This document shows, piece after piece, positions 26,845 through 33,756 of a DNA stretch of 64,000 nucleotides. Origin of the DNA: an uncultured Formosa sp. (GTDB lineage: Bacteria > Bacteroidota > Bacteroidia > Flavobacteriales > Flavobacteriaceae); assembly GCA_902516685.1 (NCBI GenBank), contig CABXZJ010000003.1:1-64000 (forward strand), read 5' to 3'. Under the pieces are notes generated by a model. It worked only from the letters and a program-made list of their open reading frames with translations, was not told the origin of the DNA and did no database searches. How positions within the stretch are numbered: position 1 is the stretch's first letter; each line of letters starts with the position of its first letter. The position numbers were made by a program, and so were the translations under genes.

Positions 26845-28100
26845 ATGTAATCATAAAATCTGCTACTATTCTTGATAAAAAAAGTTATTTCAATAATACT
26901 ACTCAAGATATTTTAGTTGAGAATGGTATAATTACAAAAATTTCATCCTCAATAAAAAATTCAAAAAATTATCCTTTAATTCAATTTGAAAATCTTCATG
27001 TATCACAAGGTTGGTTCGATAGTAGTGTTTGTTTTGGTGAACCTGGTTACGAAATCCGTGAAACTATAAAAAATGGATTGAATGTGGCTGGAAAGTCAGG
27101 TTTTACCTCAATTGCCCTTCAGCCGAATACATTTCCTGTTATGGACGATAGTTCGGCAATTACTTTTGCTATTTCAGACAGAAATCAATCTTCTGCTACT
27201 TACCTTTTCCCAACAGCAGCTCTGACTATGAAATCAGATGGCAAACATTTAGCAGAGCTTTATGATATGTACAATTGTGGAAGTATCGCATTTGGAGATT
27301 ATAAAAAACCCATTAAAAATCCAAATATTTTAAAAATTGGTCTGCAATACGCTTCTAGTTTCGGAGGTTTAATCCAATCTTACCCTGAAGATATTGATAT
27401 TGCACAGAATGGCGCTATGAATGAAAATATTAGTAGCACGAAATTAGGTCTAAAAGGAAATCCTGAACTCGCCGAAGCACTACAAGTCTCTAGAGATTTA
27501 GAAATTTTAAAATATGCCGGTGGTAAACTTCATATTCCAACAATCTCTACCACTGAGTCAGTTAAACTTATTCGTAATGCGAAAGACAAAGGGCTTGATA
27601 TAAGTTGCAGCGTAGCTATCCACAACTTGATTTTCAAAGACAATAACGTCGAAAATTATAATACAAATTTTAAAGTTACCCCCCCGCTCAGGACACAAAA
27701 TTGTATAGATTCGCTTTTGAAAGGCCTAAATGATAATACAATTGATATGGTAACCTCAGACCACAACCCGATTAACATAGAAGAAAAACGAGTAGATTTT
27801 GATTCTGCAGCATTTGGAACTATTGGCTTGGAGAGTGCTTTTGGTGCATTAAATTCAATTTTTTCGACAAAAAAAAGTATCGAATTTCTCACAAATGGTA
27901 AAGAACGATTTGGAATTCAAGCTATTTCAATAAATATTGGCAATAAATGTGATCTAAGCCTTTTTAATCCCAAGGGTTCTTATGTCTTTAATGATACCCA
28001 CATTAATTCTAAATCTAAAAATTCCATTTTTATTGGTCATAAGTTAAAAGGAATTGTTTATGGAGTAATAGCCAATAATCGTATGGAACTAATTACCTAA
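26841..28100 (+). CDS. Dihydroorotase homologue lacking the HxH metal motif
   Basis: 419 residues of the cyclic amidohydrolase family; start ATG 26841 in an ATGA overlap with the BatA-like gene. Active type I enzymes have D-x-HVHFREPG after the first strand; here the aligned stretch is DSSVCFGEPG (60-69), so both His are replaced (Ser62, Cys64) and the substrate-binding Arg is Gly66. Later ligand positions are still recognisable (His in KLHIPTIST, His in VAIHNLIF, Asp in TSDHNPI). This matches the inactive PyrC-prime type known to support aspartate transcarbamoylase in some bacteria; flavobacterial relatives share the substitution. Probably not the pyrimidine-pathway catalyst. A true pyrC should exist elsewhere. 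Confidence 0.85.
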   Translation: MNVIIKSATILDKKSYFNNTTQDILVENGIITKISSSIKNSKNYPLIQFENLHVSQGWFDSSVCFGEPGYEIRETIKNGLNVAGKSGFTSIALQPNTFPVMDDSSAITFAISDRNQSSATYLFPTAALTMKSDGKHLAELYDMYNCGSIAFGDYKKPIKNPNILKIGLQYASSFGGLIQSYPEDIDIAQNGAMNENISSTKLGLKGNPELAEALQVSRDLEILKYAGGKLHIPTISTTESVKLIRNAKDKGLDISCSVAIHNLIFKDNNVENYNTNFKVTPPLRTQNCIDSLLKGLNDNTIDMVTSDHNPINIEEKRVDFDSAAFGTIGLESAFGALNSIFSTKKSIEFLTNGKERFGIQAISINIGNKCDLSLFNPKGSYVFNDTHINSKSKNSIFIGHKLKGIVYGVIANNRMELIT

Positions 28101-28111
28101 TTTTTACGTCT

Positions 28112-28423
28112 ATGAAACCTGAAAAATCCACAGCTTTGATAAGTTATCTTGGAGTTATTGGATTATTAATAGCATATTTAAACAATATAAAACTTGAAAG
28201 TGATTTTGTTAGTTTTCACATTCGACAATCTTTAGGGCTTTGTTTAGTATTCTACCTGCTTGGGTACATCGTAGGAAGTTTTGACAGTTGGATGATTACA
28301 ATTGCATTTTGGATATTTATTATTACATTAAACATTTATGGAATCACAACCGCTATTTCTGGGTCAAAAAAACCTGTTCCTTTGGTTGGTGTATTTTTTC
28401 AAAATATCTTTAAAAAAAATTAG
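28112..28423 (+). CDS. Small membrane protein, DUF4870/Tic20-like
   Basis: 103 residues with three predicted membrane helices (about 9-24, 42-60 and 64-86) and the motif FHIRQSLGLCL before the second helix. This pattern is that of the DUF4870/Tic20-like family, often labelled import component protein in flavobacteria without experimental support. Starts 11 bases after the dihydroorotase homologue and is followed 8 bases later by an esterase gene, so it is the third member of that operon. Confidence 0.65.
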   Translation: MKPEKSTALISYLGVIGLLIAYLNNIKLESDFVSFHIRQSLGLCLVFYLLGYIVGSFDSWMITIAFWIFIITLNIYGITTAISGSKKPVPLVGVFFQNIFKKN

Positions 28424-28431
28424 TTAAAATT

Positions 28432-29085
28432 ATGTCTAAAACATTCCCTCTAGGCTCTGTGATACGTAATTCTAATCTTACTTCAGAATCACCACTATTA
28501 GTATTATTGCATGGATATGGAAGTGATGAAAATGATCTTTTTACATTTGCGAATGAGATGCCTAAAGAACTTTTGATAATTTCATTACGTGCCCCACATA
28601 AAATAAGCCCATACGGCTATGCTTGGTATGCAATAAATTTTGATGCAGATCAAAAAAAATGGAATGATCTAGAACAAGCAAAAAATGCTATGAAATCAAT
28701 AAATAAGTGCATAGAGACTGCTTGCTCGTTGTATAATATAAATAATTCAAATATTAGTATCCTGGGATTTAGTCAAGGTTGTATTTTAAGTATAGCTTTA
28801 GCTTTAAATTATCCAAAAAAATTCAAAAATATTATCGGCCTTAGTGGTTATATATGCGAAGATTTTTTAAATAAAAACTATCAAGAGGAAAACCACGAAC
28901 ACCTTGATTTTTATTGCTCACATGGAAGTTCCGACCAAATAATTCCTGTAGAGTGGTCTAGAAAAACTCCAAAATTTTTAAAAAAATTAAAAATTAATTG
29001 CAAGTATAGTGAGTTTCCTACTGGACATGGAATTACAACTCAAAACCTTTTTGAAGTTAAAGAATGGTTAAAAGTTCGTATATAA
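28432..29085 (+). CDS. Alpha/beta-hydrolase, carboxylesterase/phospholipase family
   Basis: 217-residue cytosolic serine hydrolase of the type 2 phospholipase/carboxylesterase (YpfH/EstB-like) family. Seen: LLHGYGSDENDLF near 25, the nucleophile elbow GFSQGC (Ser near 117), the aspartate in HGSSDQIIP near 164, and the histidine in PTGHGIT near 200. It hydrolyses short acyl esters or possibly protein thioesters; the real substrate is unknown. Last gene of the operon beginning with the BatA-like gene. It converges on a 56-residue small protein gene. Confidence 0.85.
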   Translation: MSKTFPLGSVIRNSNLTSESPLLVLLHGYGSDENDLFTFANEMPKELLIISLRAPHKISPYGYAWYAINFDADQKKWNDLEQAKNAMKSINKCIETACSLYNINNSNISILGFSQGCILSIALALNYPKKFKNIIGLSGYICEDFLNKNYQEENHEHLDFYCSHGSSDQIIPVEWSRKTPKFLKKLKINCKYSEFPTGHGITTQNLFEVKEWLKVRI

Positions 29086-29099
29086 AGATAAAGAATGTT

Positions 29100-29270
29100 C
29101 TAAGTTTGAGATTTCATTTGTATATTTTCAGCTTTTAACTTTTCAATTTTAATTTTAAATTTTTTTATATCTGTTTCATATTTTTCAATAATTTGCTTTG
29201 AATTTACATATTGAAAAATAATCAACAAGGTTGTAAATAGAAGTACATATATAAGAAACTTTGATTTCAT
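29100..29270 (-). CDS. 56-residue single-pass membrane protein with coiled-coil tail
   Basis: Start ATG 29270 one base after the stop of the MBL hydrolase gene (29274-29272), stop TAG at 29102-29100. The product begins MKSKFLIYVLLFTTLLIIF, a membrane helix at about 5-20, followed by a charged heptad-like stretch (QIIEKYETDIKKFKIKIEKL, 26-45) that should form a short coiled coil. The tight spacing to the MBL gene, the full clean frame and the coherent topology argue that it is real. I do not recognise a named family; a cell-division-protein-like FtsB/FtsL arrangement is superficially similar but not claimed. Confidence 0.6.
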   Translation of the reverse strand: MKSKFLIYVLLFTTLLIIFQYVNSKQIIEKYETDIKKFKIKIEKLKAENIQMKSQT

Positions 29271-29271
29271 T

Positions 29272-30033
29272 CTAAATTGTTATTTCTAGTTCATCATAAG
29301 CTAAAAAAACATTTTTAGGTAATGTTTTCTCAATCGTATCGTGAAATCCCAAATGATGGCTAATATGGGTTAAATAAGCCTTTTTTGGTTTAACACAACT
29401 GATAAAATTTAAGGCTTCTTCTAAATTGAAATGCGATAAATGAGTTTCATGACGTAGTGCATTAACAACCAAAACCTCCAAACCATATAATTTTTTTATT
29501 TCTTCCTCTGAAACGGTTTTAGCGTCAGTTATATATGCAAATTGTCTAATTCTAAATCCAAAAACAGGAAGCTTGTGATGAAAAACTTCTACAGGAGTAA
29601 TTTTTATGTCATTAATAAAAAACGAAGAGTTTTCAATAATATTAGCATCCAATGTCAATACACCAGGATATTTATTTTCTTTTTTAAAAATATATTCAAA
29701 CCTTTTTTTTAACTGTTTTATGACACGCCTGTGAGTATAAATAGGAATTTTACCCTGTCTAAAATAAAATGGTCGCAAATCATCTAAACCAGCGGTATGA
29801 TCACTATGTTCATGAGTAAATAATATTGCATCAATTTTATCACAATCTGTTCGCAATAGCTGTTGTCTAAAATCGGGGCCACAATCAATTAGTAAAGTTG
29901 AATCGTCACAATTTAAAAGAACAGAAACTCTAAGACGTTTATCTTTTGAATTTTCACTTAAACAAACAGGGTGATTGCTTCCAATTATTGGAATACCTTG
30001 TGAAGTTCCGGTACCTAAAAAAGTAATTTTCAA
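29272..30033 (-). CDS. MBL-fold metallo-hydrolase
   Basis: 253 residues of the metallo-beta-lactamase superfamily, PhnP-like branch. The di-metal site is seen as THEHSDHTAGLDD near 74-86 (HxHxDH), with further ligands in FHHKLPV and TDAK around 165-180 and a HISHH near the end. Start is TTG 30033 (MKITFLGTGTSQG); no ATG fits. Two candidate -7 boxes lie just upstream. PhnP-type enzymes cleave cyclic phosphate esters, but no phosphonate genes are nearby, so the substrate is open. The 56-residue protein gene follows directly. Confidence 0.85.
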   Translation of the reverse strand: MKITFLGTGTSQGIPIIGSNHPVCLSENSKDKRLRVSVLLNCDDSTLLIDCGPDFRQQLLRTDCDKIDAILFTHEHSDHTAGLDDLRPFYFRQGKIPIYTHRRVIKQLKKRFEYIFKKENKYPGVLTLDANIIENSSFFINDIKITPVEVFHHKLPVFGFRIRQFAYITDAKTVSEEEIKKLYGLEVLVVNALRHETHLSHFNLEEALNFISCVKPKKAYLTHISHHLGFHDTIEKTLPKNVFLAYDELEITI

Positions 30034-30050
30034 GTCAAAAATAGTTTACA

Positions 30051-30058
30051 CAAAAATA
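30051..30058 (-). promoter_or_regulatory. -7 box of the MBL hydrolase gene
   Basis: Minus strand TATTTTTG, 18 bases before the TTG start at 30033. A second copy (30036-30043) is too close to the start codon to direct a normal transcript. It is back-to-back with the promoter of the next gene. Confidence 0.45.
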
Positions 30059-30069
30059 ATGTATTTTTT

Positions 30070-30099
30070 TTTGTGGACTTACTTAAAATTCTACCTTTG
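30070..30099 (+). promoter_or_regulatory. Complete promoter of the conserved 482-residue gene
   Basis: TTTG (30070-30073), 18 bases, TACCTTTG (30092-30099): both Bacteroidota elements at good spacing. Predicted start of transcription near 30105, with a 24-base leader before ATG 30129. Confidence 0.75.
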
Positions 30100-30128
30100 C
30101 AGTATCTTTAAAACTTCAATTAGTAAAG

Positions 30129-31577
30129 ATGGAAATAATACTTAAAGGTGATGCTCAAATAAAAAGTGTACCTTCTTTAAAAGATAAAGCTTTAAGAATT
30201 AACCTTAACAATAACATTTACGGTACTTTCGCAGAAATTGGTGCTGGTCAAGAAACTGTTCGTCATTTTTTCCGTGCCGGTGGTGCTTCAGGAACAATAG
30301 CTAAAGCTATGTCTGCTTATGATAAGTCTTTTAGCGATGCTATTTATGGTATTGAAAATGATAAACGATATGTTACTGAAGATCGACTTAGAAAAATGTT
30401 GTCACACGAAGTAAGATTAATTGAAGATCGCATCTCTAGAGATGACAATCCTAATAGAATGTTTTTTAGTTATGCAAATACAGTCACAACTATTGACTTT
30501 GCTAAGCGATATAAAGGGCACGGATGGGTAGGAATAAGATATCAAATTGATCCTAAGGATCCCTACAATGAAATTATTTTACATCTTCGCTTTAAAGATA
30601 GTGATGCAAGACTTCAACAAGAGACTTTAGGTAAGTTAGGAACGAACCTTATTTATGGTGCATTTTACAAACATAATCAGCCAAAAAAATTATTACGATA
30701 CTTGTATGACCATCTAAATAAAGATCAACTAGAAATTGACACAATTAACTTTTCAGGCCCGGTATTCAAAAATATTGACAACCGACTAATGAGCTTAGAA
30801 CTTGTGAAAAATGGAATGACTGACGCCGTTATGTTTGCTCCAGACGGAAATAATGTATTACCCGCTCGTGTACTTTATAAAAAAAACATCTTAGCATTTA
30901 GAGGAAGTTTTAGACCTGTAACTAGAGTCAATGTTGATATGTACGAAAACTCCTTTGAAATGTTTAAAAAAGAAAACAAAGTAGATGTTGAAAAAATTCA
31001 AGTTGTTTTTGAAATCACCTTATCAAACCTCAGAGCCTCAGGTGGCGAAATTGATGAACAGGATTTTATGGATCGTGCACGTTTACTTTGCTCTCTTGGA
31101 CAAACTGTTCTAATTTCAAACTTTCAAGAGTATTATAAATTAGTTGAATATTTTAGTTTGTACTCAAAAAAACGAATGGTGCTGTCTATGGGAGTTAATA
31201 ATCTTATTGATGTTTTTGATCATAAATATTATAGTCATCTTAGTGGTGGTATTCTTGAGGCTTTTGCAAAATTATTTCACAAAGACTTAAAGGTCTATCT
31301 ATACCCGATGTTGGCTGAAGATGGTTCATTAATTACAAGTGATAATTTAAAAGTCCACCCAAGGATGAAGGAATTGTATAAATTTTTTAAATACACTGGA
31401 AAGCTAATAGATATAGAAAATTACAAACCAGAAATATTAAATATTTTTTCTAGAAAGGTTTTAAAAATGATTAATTCTGGTGATGATAATTGGGAACCAC
31501 TATTACCAACTATAGTCTCTGAAATGATTAGGAAACAACAGCTTTTCGGATATCGAGAAAAAGAATTTAAAAAATAG
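30129..31577 (+). CDS. Conserved protein of unknown function, 482 residues
   Basis: No signal peptide, no membrane helix. The N-terminal part contains a striking conserved-looking run, IYGTFAEIGAGQETVRHFF then RAGGASGTIAKAMSAYD (about 31-67). I recognise it as a protein widespread in flavobacteria whose database labels differ (nicotinate-nucleotide adenylyltransferase, TonB-dependent receptor); neither is supported here: there is no HxGH nucleotidyltransferase motif and no receptor barrel. Its own strong promoter and better codon quality than the AT-rich neighbours suggest good expression. Convergent with the peroxiredoxin gene. Confidence 0.7.
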   Translation: MEIILKGDAQIKSVPSLKDKALRINLNNNIYGTFAEIGAGQETVRHFFRAGGASGTIAKAMSAYDKSFSDAIYGIENDKRYVTEDRLRKMLSHEVRLIEDRISRDDNPNRMFFSYANTVTTIDFAKRYKGHGWVGIRYQIDPKDPYNEIILHLRFKDSDARLQQETLGKLGTNLIYGAFYKHNQPKKLLRYLYDHLNKDQLEIDTINFSGPVFKNIDNRLMSLELVKNGMTDAVMFAPDGNNVLPARVLYKKNILAFRGSFRPVTRVNVDMYENSFEMFKKENKVDVEKIQVVFEITLSNLRASGGEIDEQDFMDRARLLCSLGQTVLISNFQEYYKLVEYFSLYSKKRMVLSMGVNNLIDVFDHKYYSHLSGGILEAFAKLFHKDLKVYLYPMLAEDGSLITSDNLKVHPRMKELYKFFKYTGKLIDIENYKPEILNIFSRKVLKMINSGDDNWEPLLPTIVSEMIRKQQLFGYREKEFKK

Positions 31578-31590
31578 AGAAAAAATTATA

Positions 31591-32043
31591 TCACTCTAAA
31601 ATTTGGTCACTATGAACTTTAGTTTTAACCTTGGTAATAATTTTTTCAATTACTCCTTCTCCATCTATTACAAAAGTAGTTCTGAGAATACCATCGTATT
31701 CTCTACCCATAAATTTTTTAGGTCCCCATACCCCGTAAGATCTTATTACTGATTTATCTTCATCAGCCAGTAAATCGTAAGGAAGGTTAAATTTATTTTT
31801 AAAATTAAGTTGACGCTTTACACTGTCACTACTGATGCCTAAAATAGAATAACCGGACGATTCAAAACGGCTGTAATTATCACTTAAATTACAAGCTTCC
31901 ATTGTGCAGCCTGGTGTGCTAGCTTTTGGGTAGAAAAATAGTACAAGTTTTTTTTTGCTAAAATCGGATAAATTTACAATTTTACCGTCCTGATTGGCAG
32001 TTTTAAAATCAGGTGCTTTATCGCCAACTTTTAATGTAGTCAT
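31591..32043 (-). CDS. bcp: Thioredoxin-dependent peroxiredoxin, BCP type
   Basis: 150 residues; I use ATG 32043 (MTTLKVGDKAPDF), since an upstream in-frame ATG at 32085 would run over the nth promoter and start codon. Peroxidatic Cys46 and resolving Cys51 are seen in PGCTMEAC, the atypical 2-Cys BCP/PrxQ pattern. Reduces hydrogen peroxide and alkyl hydroperoxides using thioredoxin, cytosolic. Divergent from nth, with only 34 bases between the start codons, so the two promoters overlap. Confidence 0.92.
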   Translation of the reverse strand: MTTLKVGDKAPDFKTANQDGKIVNLSDFSKKKLVLFFYPKASTPGCTMEACNLSDNYSRFESSGYSILGISSDSVKRQLNFKNKFNLPYDLLADEDKSVIRSYGVWGPKKFMGREYDGILRTTFVIDGEGVIEKIITKVKTKVHSDQILE

Positions 32044-32049
32044 ATTTAT

Positions 32050-32057
32050 TATATTTG
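32050..32057 (+). promoter_or_regulatory. -7 box of the nth gene
   Basis: TATATTTG in the 34-base space between the divergent bcp and nth start codons; leader of about 15 bases to ATG 32078. Confidence 0.55.
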
Positions 32058-32077
32058 AATTATACAAAGATAATCTA

Positions 32078-32734
32078 ATGAACAAAAACGAAAAGGTAAA
32101 TTTTGTTATAAAAACCTTAAATAATCTATATCCAGAAATCCCAATGCCATTGGATCATAAGGATCCTTACACATTGCTTATCGCTGTGTTACTTTCAGCT
32201 CAATGTACTGATGTGCGAGTAAATAAAATTACTCCGATTCTTTTTGCAAAAGCTGATAATCCTTTTGATATGATTAAAATGTCTGTTGAGGAAATTAAGG
32301 CTATAATTCGCCCTTGCGGTTTATCCCCGATGAAAAGTAAAGGTATTCATGGATTATCTAAGATTTTAATTGACAAATATAAAGGGAAGGTTCCAAAAAG
32401 TTTCAAAGCCTTAGAGGCGCTACCGGCGGTTGGTCATAAAACTGCTAGTGTTGTTATGTCTCAGGCATTTGGTGTGCCTGCTTTCCCAGTCGATACTCAT
32501 ATTCATCGTCTTATGTATCGATGGAACCTGTCAAATGGGAAAAATGTAGTTCAAACAGAAAAGGATGCAAAACGTTTATTTCCCAAAGAATTATGGAATG
32601 ACCTTCACTTACAAATTATATGGTATGGCAGAGAATATTGTCAGGCCCGCGGTTGGAATCTTGAAAATGATATAATCACAAGTACAATTGGACGAAAAAA
32701 TATTATAAATAAAAAGTTAACAAAACAAAAATAA
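32078..32734 (+). CDS. nth: Endonuclease III, variant without the iron-sulphur cluster
   Basis: 218-residue DNA glycosylase/AP lyase for oxidised pyrimidines. Start ATG 32078; longer frames run over the bcp start. Helix-hairpin-helix LPAVGHKTASVV with catalytic Lys121 and Asp139 in PVDTHIHR are intact. The usual C-terminal Cys-x6-Cys-x2-Cys-x5-Cys cluster is absent: only Cys188 in REYCQARGW remains, and the protein ends in a basic tail. Relatives in flavobacteria that I recall share this loss, and cluster-free Nth/MutY proteins are known elsewhere. Base-excision repair next to a peroxiredoxin makes sense for oxidative damage. Confidence 0.92.
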   Translation: MNKNEKVNFVIKTLNNLYPEIPMPLDHKDPYTLLIAVLLSAQCTDVRVNKITPILFAKADNPFDMIKMSVEEIKAIIRPCGLSPMKSKGIHGLSKILIDKYKGKVPKSFKALEALPAVGHKTASVVMSQAFGVPAFPVDTHIHRLMYRWNLSNGKNVVQTEKDAKRLFPKELWNDLHLQIIWYGREYCQARGWNLENDIITSTIGRKNIINKKLTKQK

Positions 32735-32748
32735 TTGGTAATCAAAGC

Positions 32749-32898
32749 TTAGTTAACAAAAATCTCAAAATTAGACTTATCGGCAGTAATTATTTTTAAA
32801 CTTTTTGAGTAATCGATTAGAAAACGAATTTTTTCTTTTCTTGGTTTTAGTTGTTCAGAATCAGAAGCGTTTTCAAAGTAAAGTTGTTCCATTCGCAT
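32749..32898 (-). CDS. 49-residue conserved-looking small protein
   Basis: Start ATG 32898 (or ATG 32892, giving MEQLYFENAS), stop TAA at 32751-32749. The sequence is hydrophilic with a central helix, KPRKEKIRFLIDYSKSLKII (18-37), and ends NFEIFVN. No known domain. It fills the space between nth and the minus-strand ECF sigma gene and has clean flavobacterial codon use. I believe similar short proteins occur in other flavobacteria near sigma-factor genes, but I cannot check. It is downstream of rpoE on the same strand and could be in its transcript. Confidence 0.55.
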   Translation of the reverse strand: MRMEQLYFENASDSEQLKPRKEKIRFLIDYSKSLKIITADKSNFEIFVN

Positions 32899-32954
32899 TA
32901 TTAATTAATATTTCTAATGTTAACGTACAACTTTACAATTTATTTTACATCAAT

Positions 32955-33539
32955 TTAATTAATTAAACTTATTTTGTATTTATCAATCATCTTACGAAGA
33001 TTAATTAATCCATATCGCATGCGGCCTAAAGCAGTATTAATACTAACCCCAGTATTTTCTGAAATTTCTTTAAAACTCATATCCTGGTATATTCGCATTT
33101 TTATAACTATTTGTTGTTCATCTGGCAGTCTATTTAAAAGATTTCGTAAATGCTCTGTAATTTGACTATCAACAATTTGGTGTTCTACATTTGGATCAAG
33201 GTCATAAAGAACTGAAAATATATCAAAATCCCCCTTATTTTTAAATTTTGGCATACGATTATTTTTTCTAAAATAATCTATCACCAGATTGTGAGCAATA
33301 CGCATAACCCATGGAAGAAACTTACCTTGTTCATTGTAGTTACCAAGTTTTAAAGTTCTGATCACTTTGATAAAAGTATCTTGAAAAACATCTTCTGCGG
33401 CATCACGATCTTGAATTTTAGAAAAAATGAAACCATATAAGCGAGATTGATGCCTGTAAATTAAAATAGAGAGAGCATTCTCTTCCCCTGAAATATATTT
33501 TTTTACTAAATGAGCATCGCTTGGAGATTTGGTATTCAT
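32955..33539 (-). CDS. ECF sigma factor, RpoE-like
   Basis: 194-residue sigma-70 family factor: region 2 at about 22-90 (AAEDVFQDTFIKVIRTL, WVMRIAHNLVIDYFRK) and region 4 at about 130-185 (MSFKEISENTGVSINTALGRMRYGL). Start ATG 33539. The gene is conserved in Bacteroidota next to uvrA and tends to be a general, non-anti-sigma-linked ECF; no anti-sigma gene is adjacent here. A leader of about 90 bases with a hairpin near the start codon suggests post-transcriptional or operator control. Confidence 0.9.
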   Translation of the reverse strand: MNTKSPSDAHLVKKYISGEENALSILIYRHQSRLYGFIFSKIQDRDAAEDVFQDTFIKVIRTLKLGNYNEQGKFLPWVMRIAHNLVIDYFRKNNRMPKFKNKGDFDIFSVLYDLDPNVEHQIVDSQITEHLRNLLNRLPDEQQIVIKMRIYQDMSFKEISENTGVSINTALGRMRYGLINLRKMIDKYKISLIN

Positions 33540-33557
33540 AACATTACTTTTTTAATA

Positions 33558-33574
33558 ACACCTCAAGAAGGTGT
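33558..33574 (-). promoter_or_regulatory. Inverted repeat in the rpoE-like leader
   Basis: ACACCT and AGGTGT (33558-33563 and 33569-33574) form a perfect 6-base stem with a 5-base loop, 18 bases before the start codon of the sigma gene. It could be a hairpin controlling translation or a protein-binding site. There is no T run, so it is not a terminator. Confidence 0.45.
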
Positions 33575-33634
33575 AAGGTTAAAATTATTTAAATGTAATG
33601 TTGTGCTATAAGCGTTTTGTTTTAAGAATTTAAT

Positions 33635-33642
33635 CAAATATA
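33635..33642 (-). promoter_or_regulatory. -7 box of the rpoE-like gene
   Basis: Minus strand TATATTTG with TTTG (33664-33667) 21 bases upstream. Predicted leader is about 90 bases, unusually long for this window, and contains the ACACCT/AGGTGT hairpin. Confidence 0.5.
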
Positions 33643-33756
33643 AATATATTGAATCCACATTTCCAAATTTTTTCTTTTAATTTTAATCTTAACAAGAAGT
33701 TAATCTGCTTTTTTTAAACATGCATTAATATTATCTTTAGCCCATATTTTTTATTA

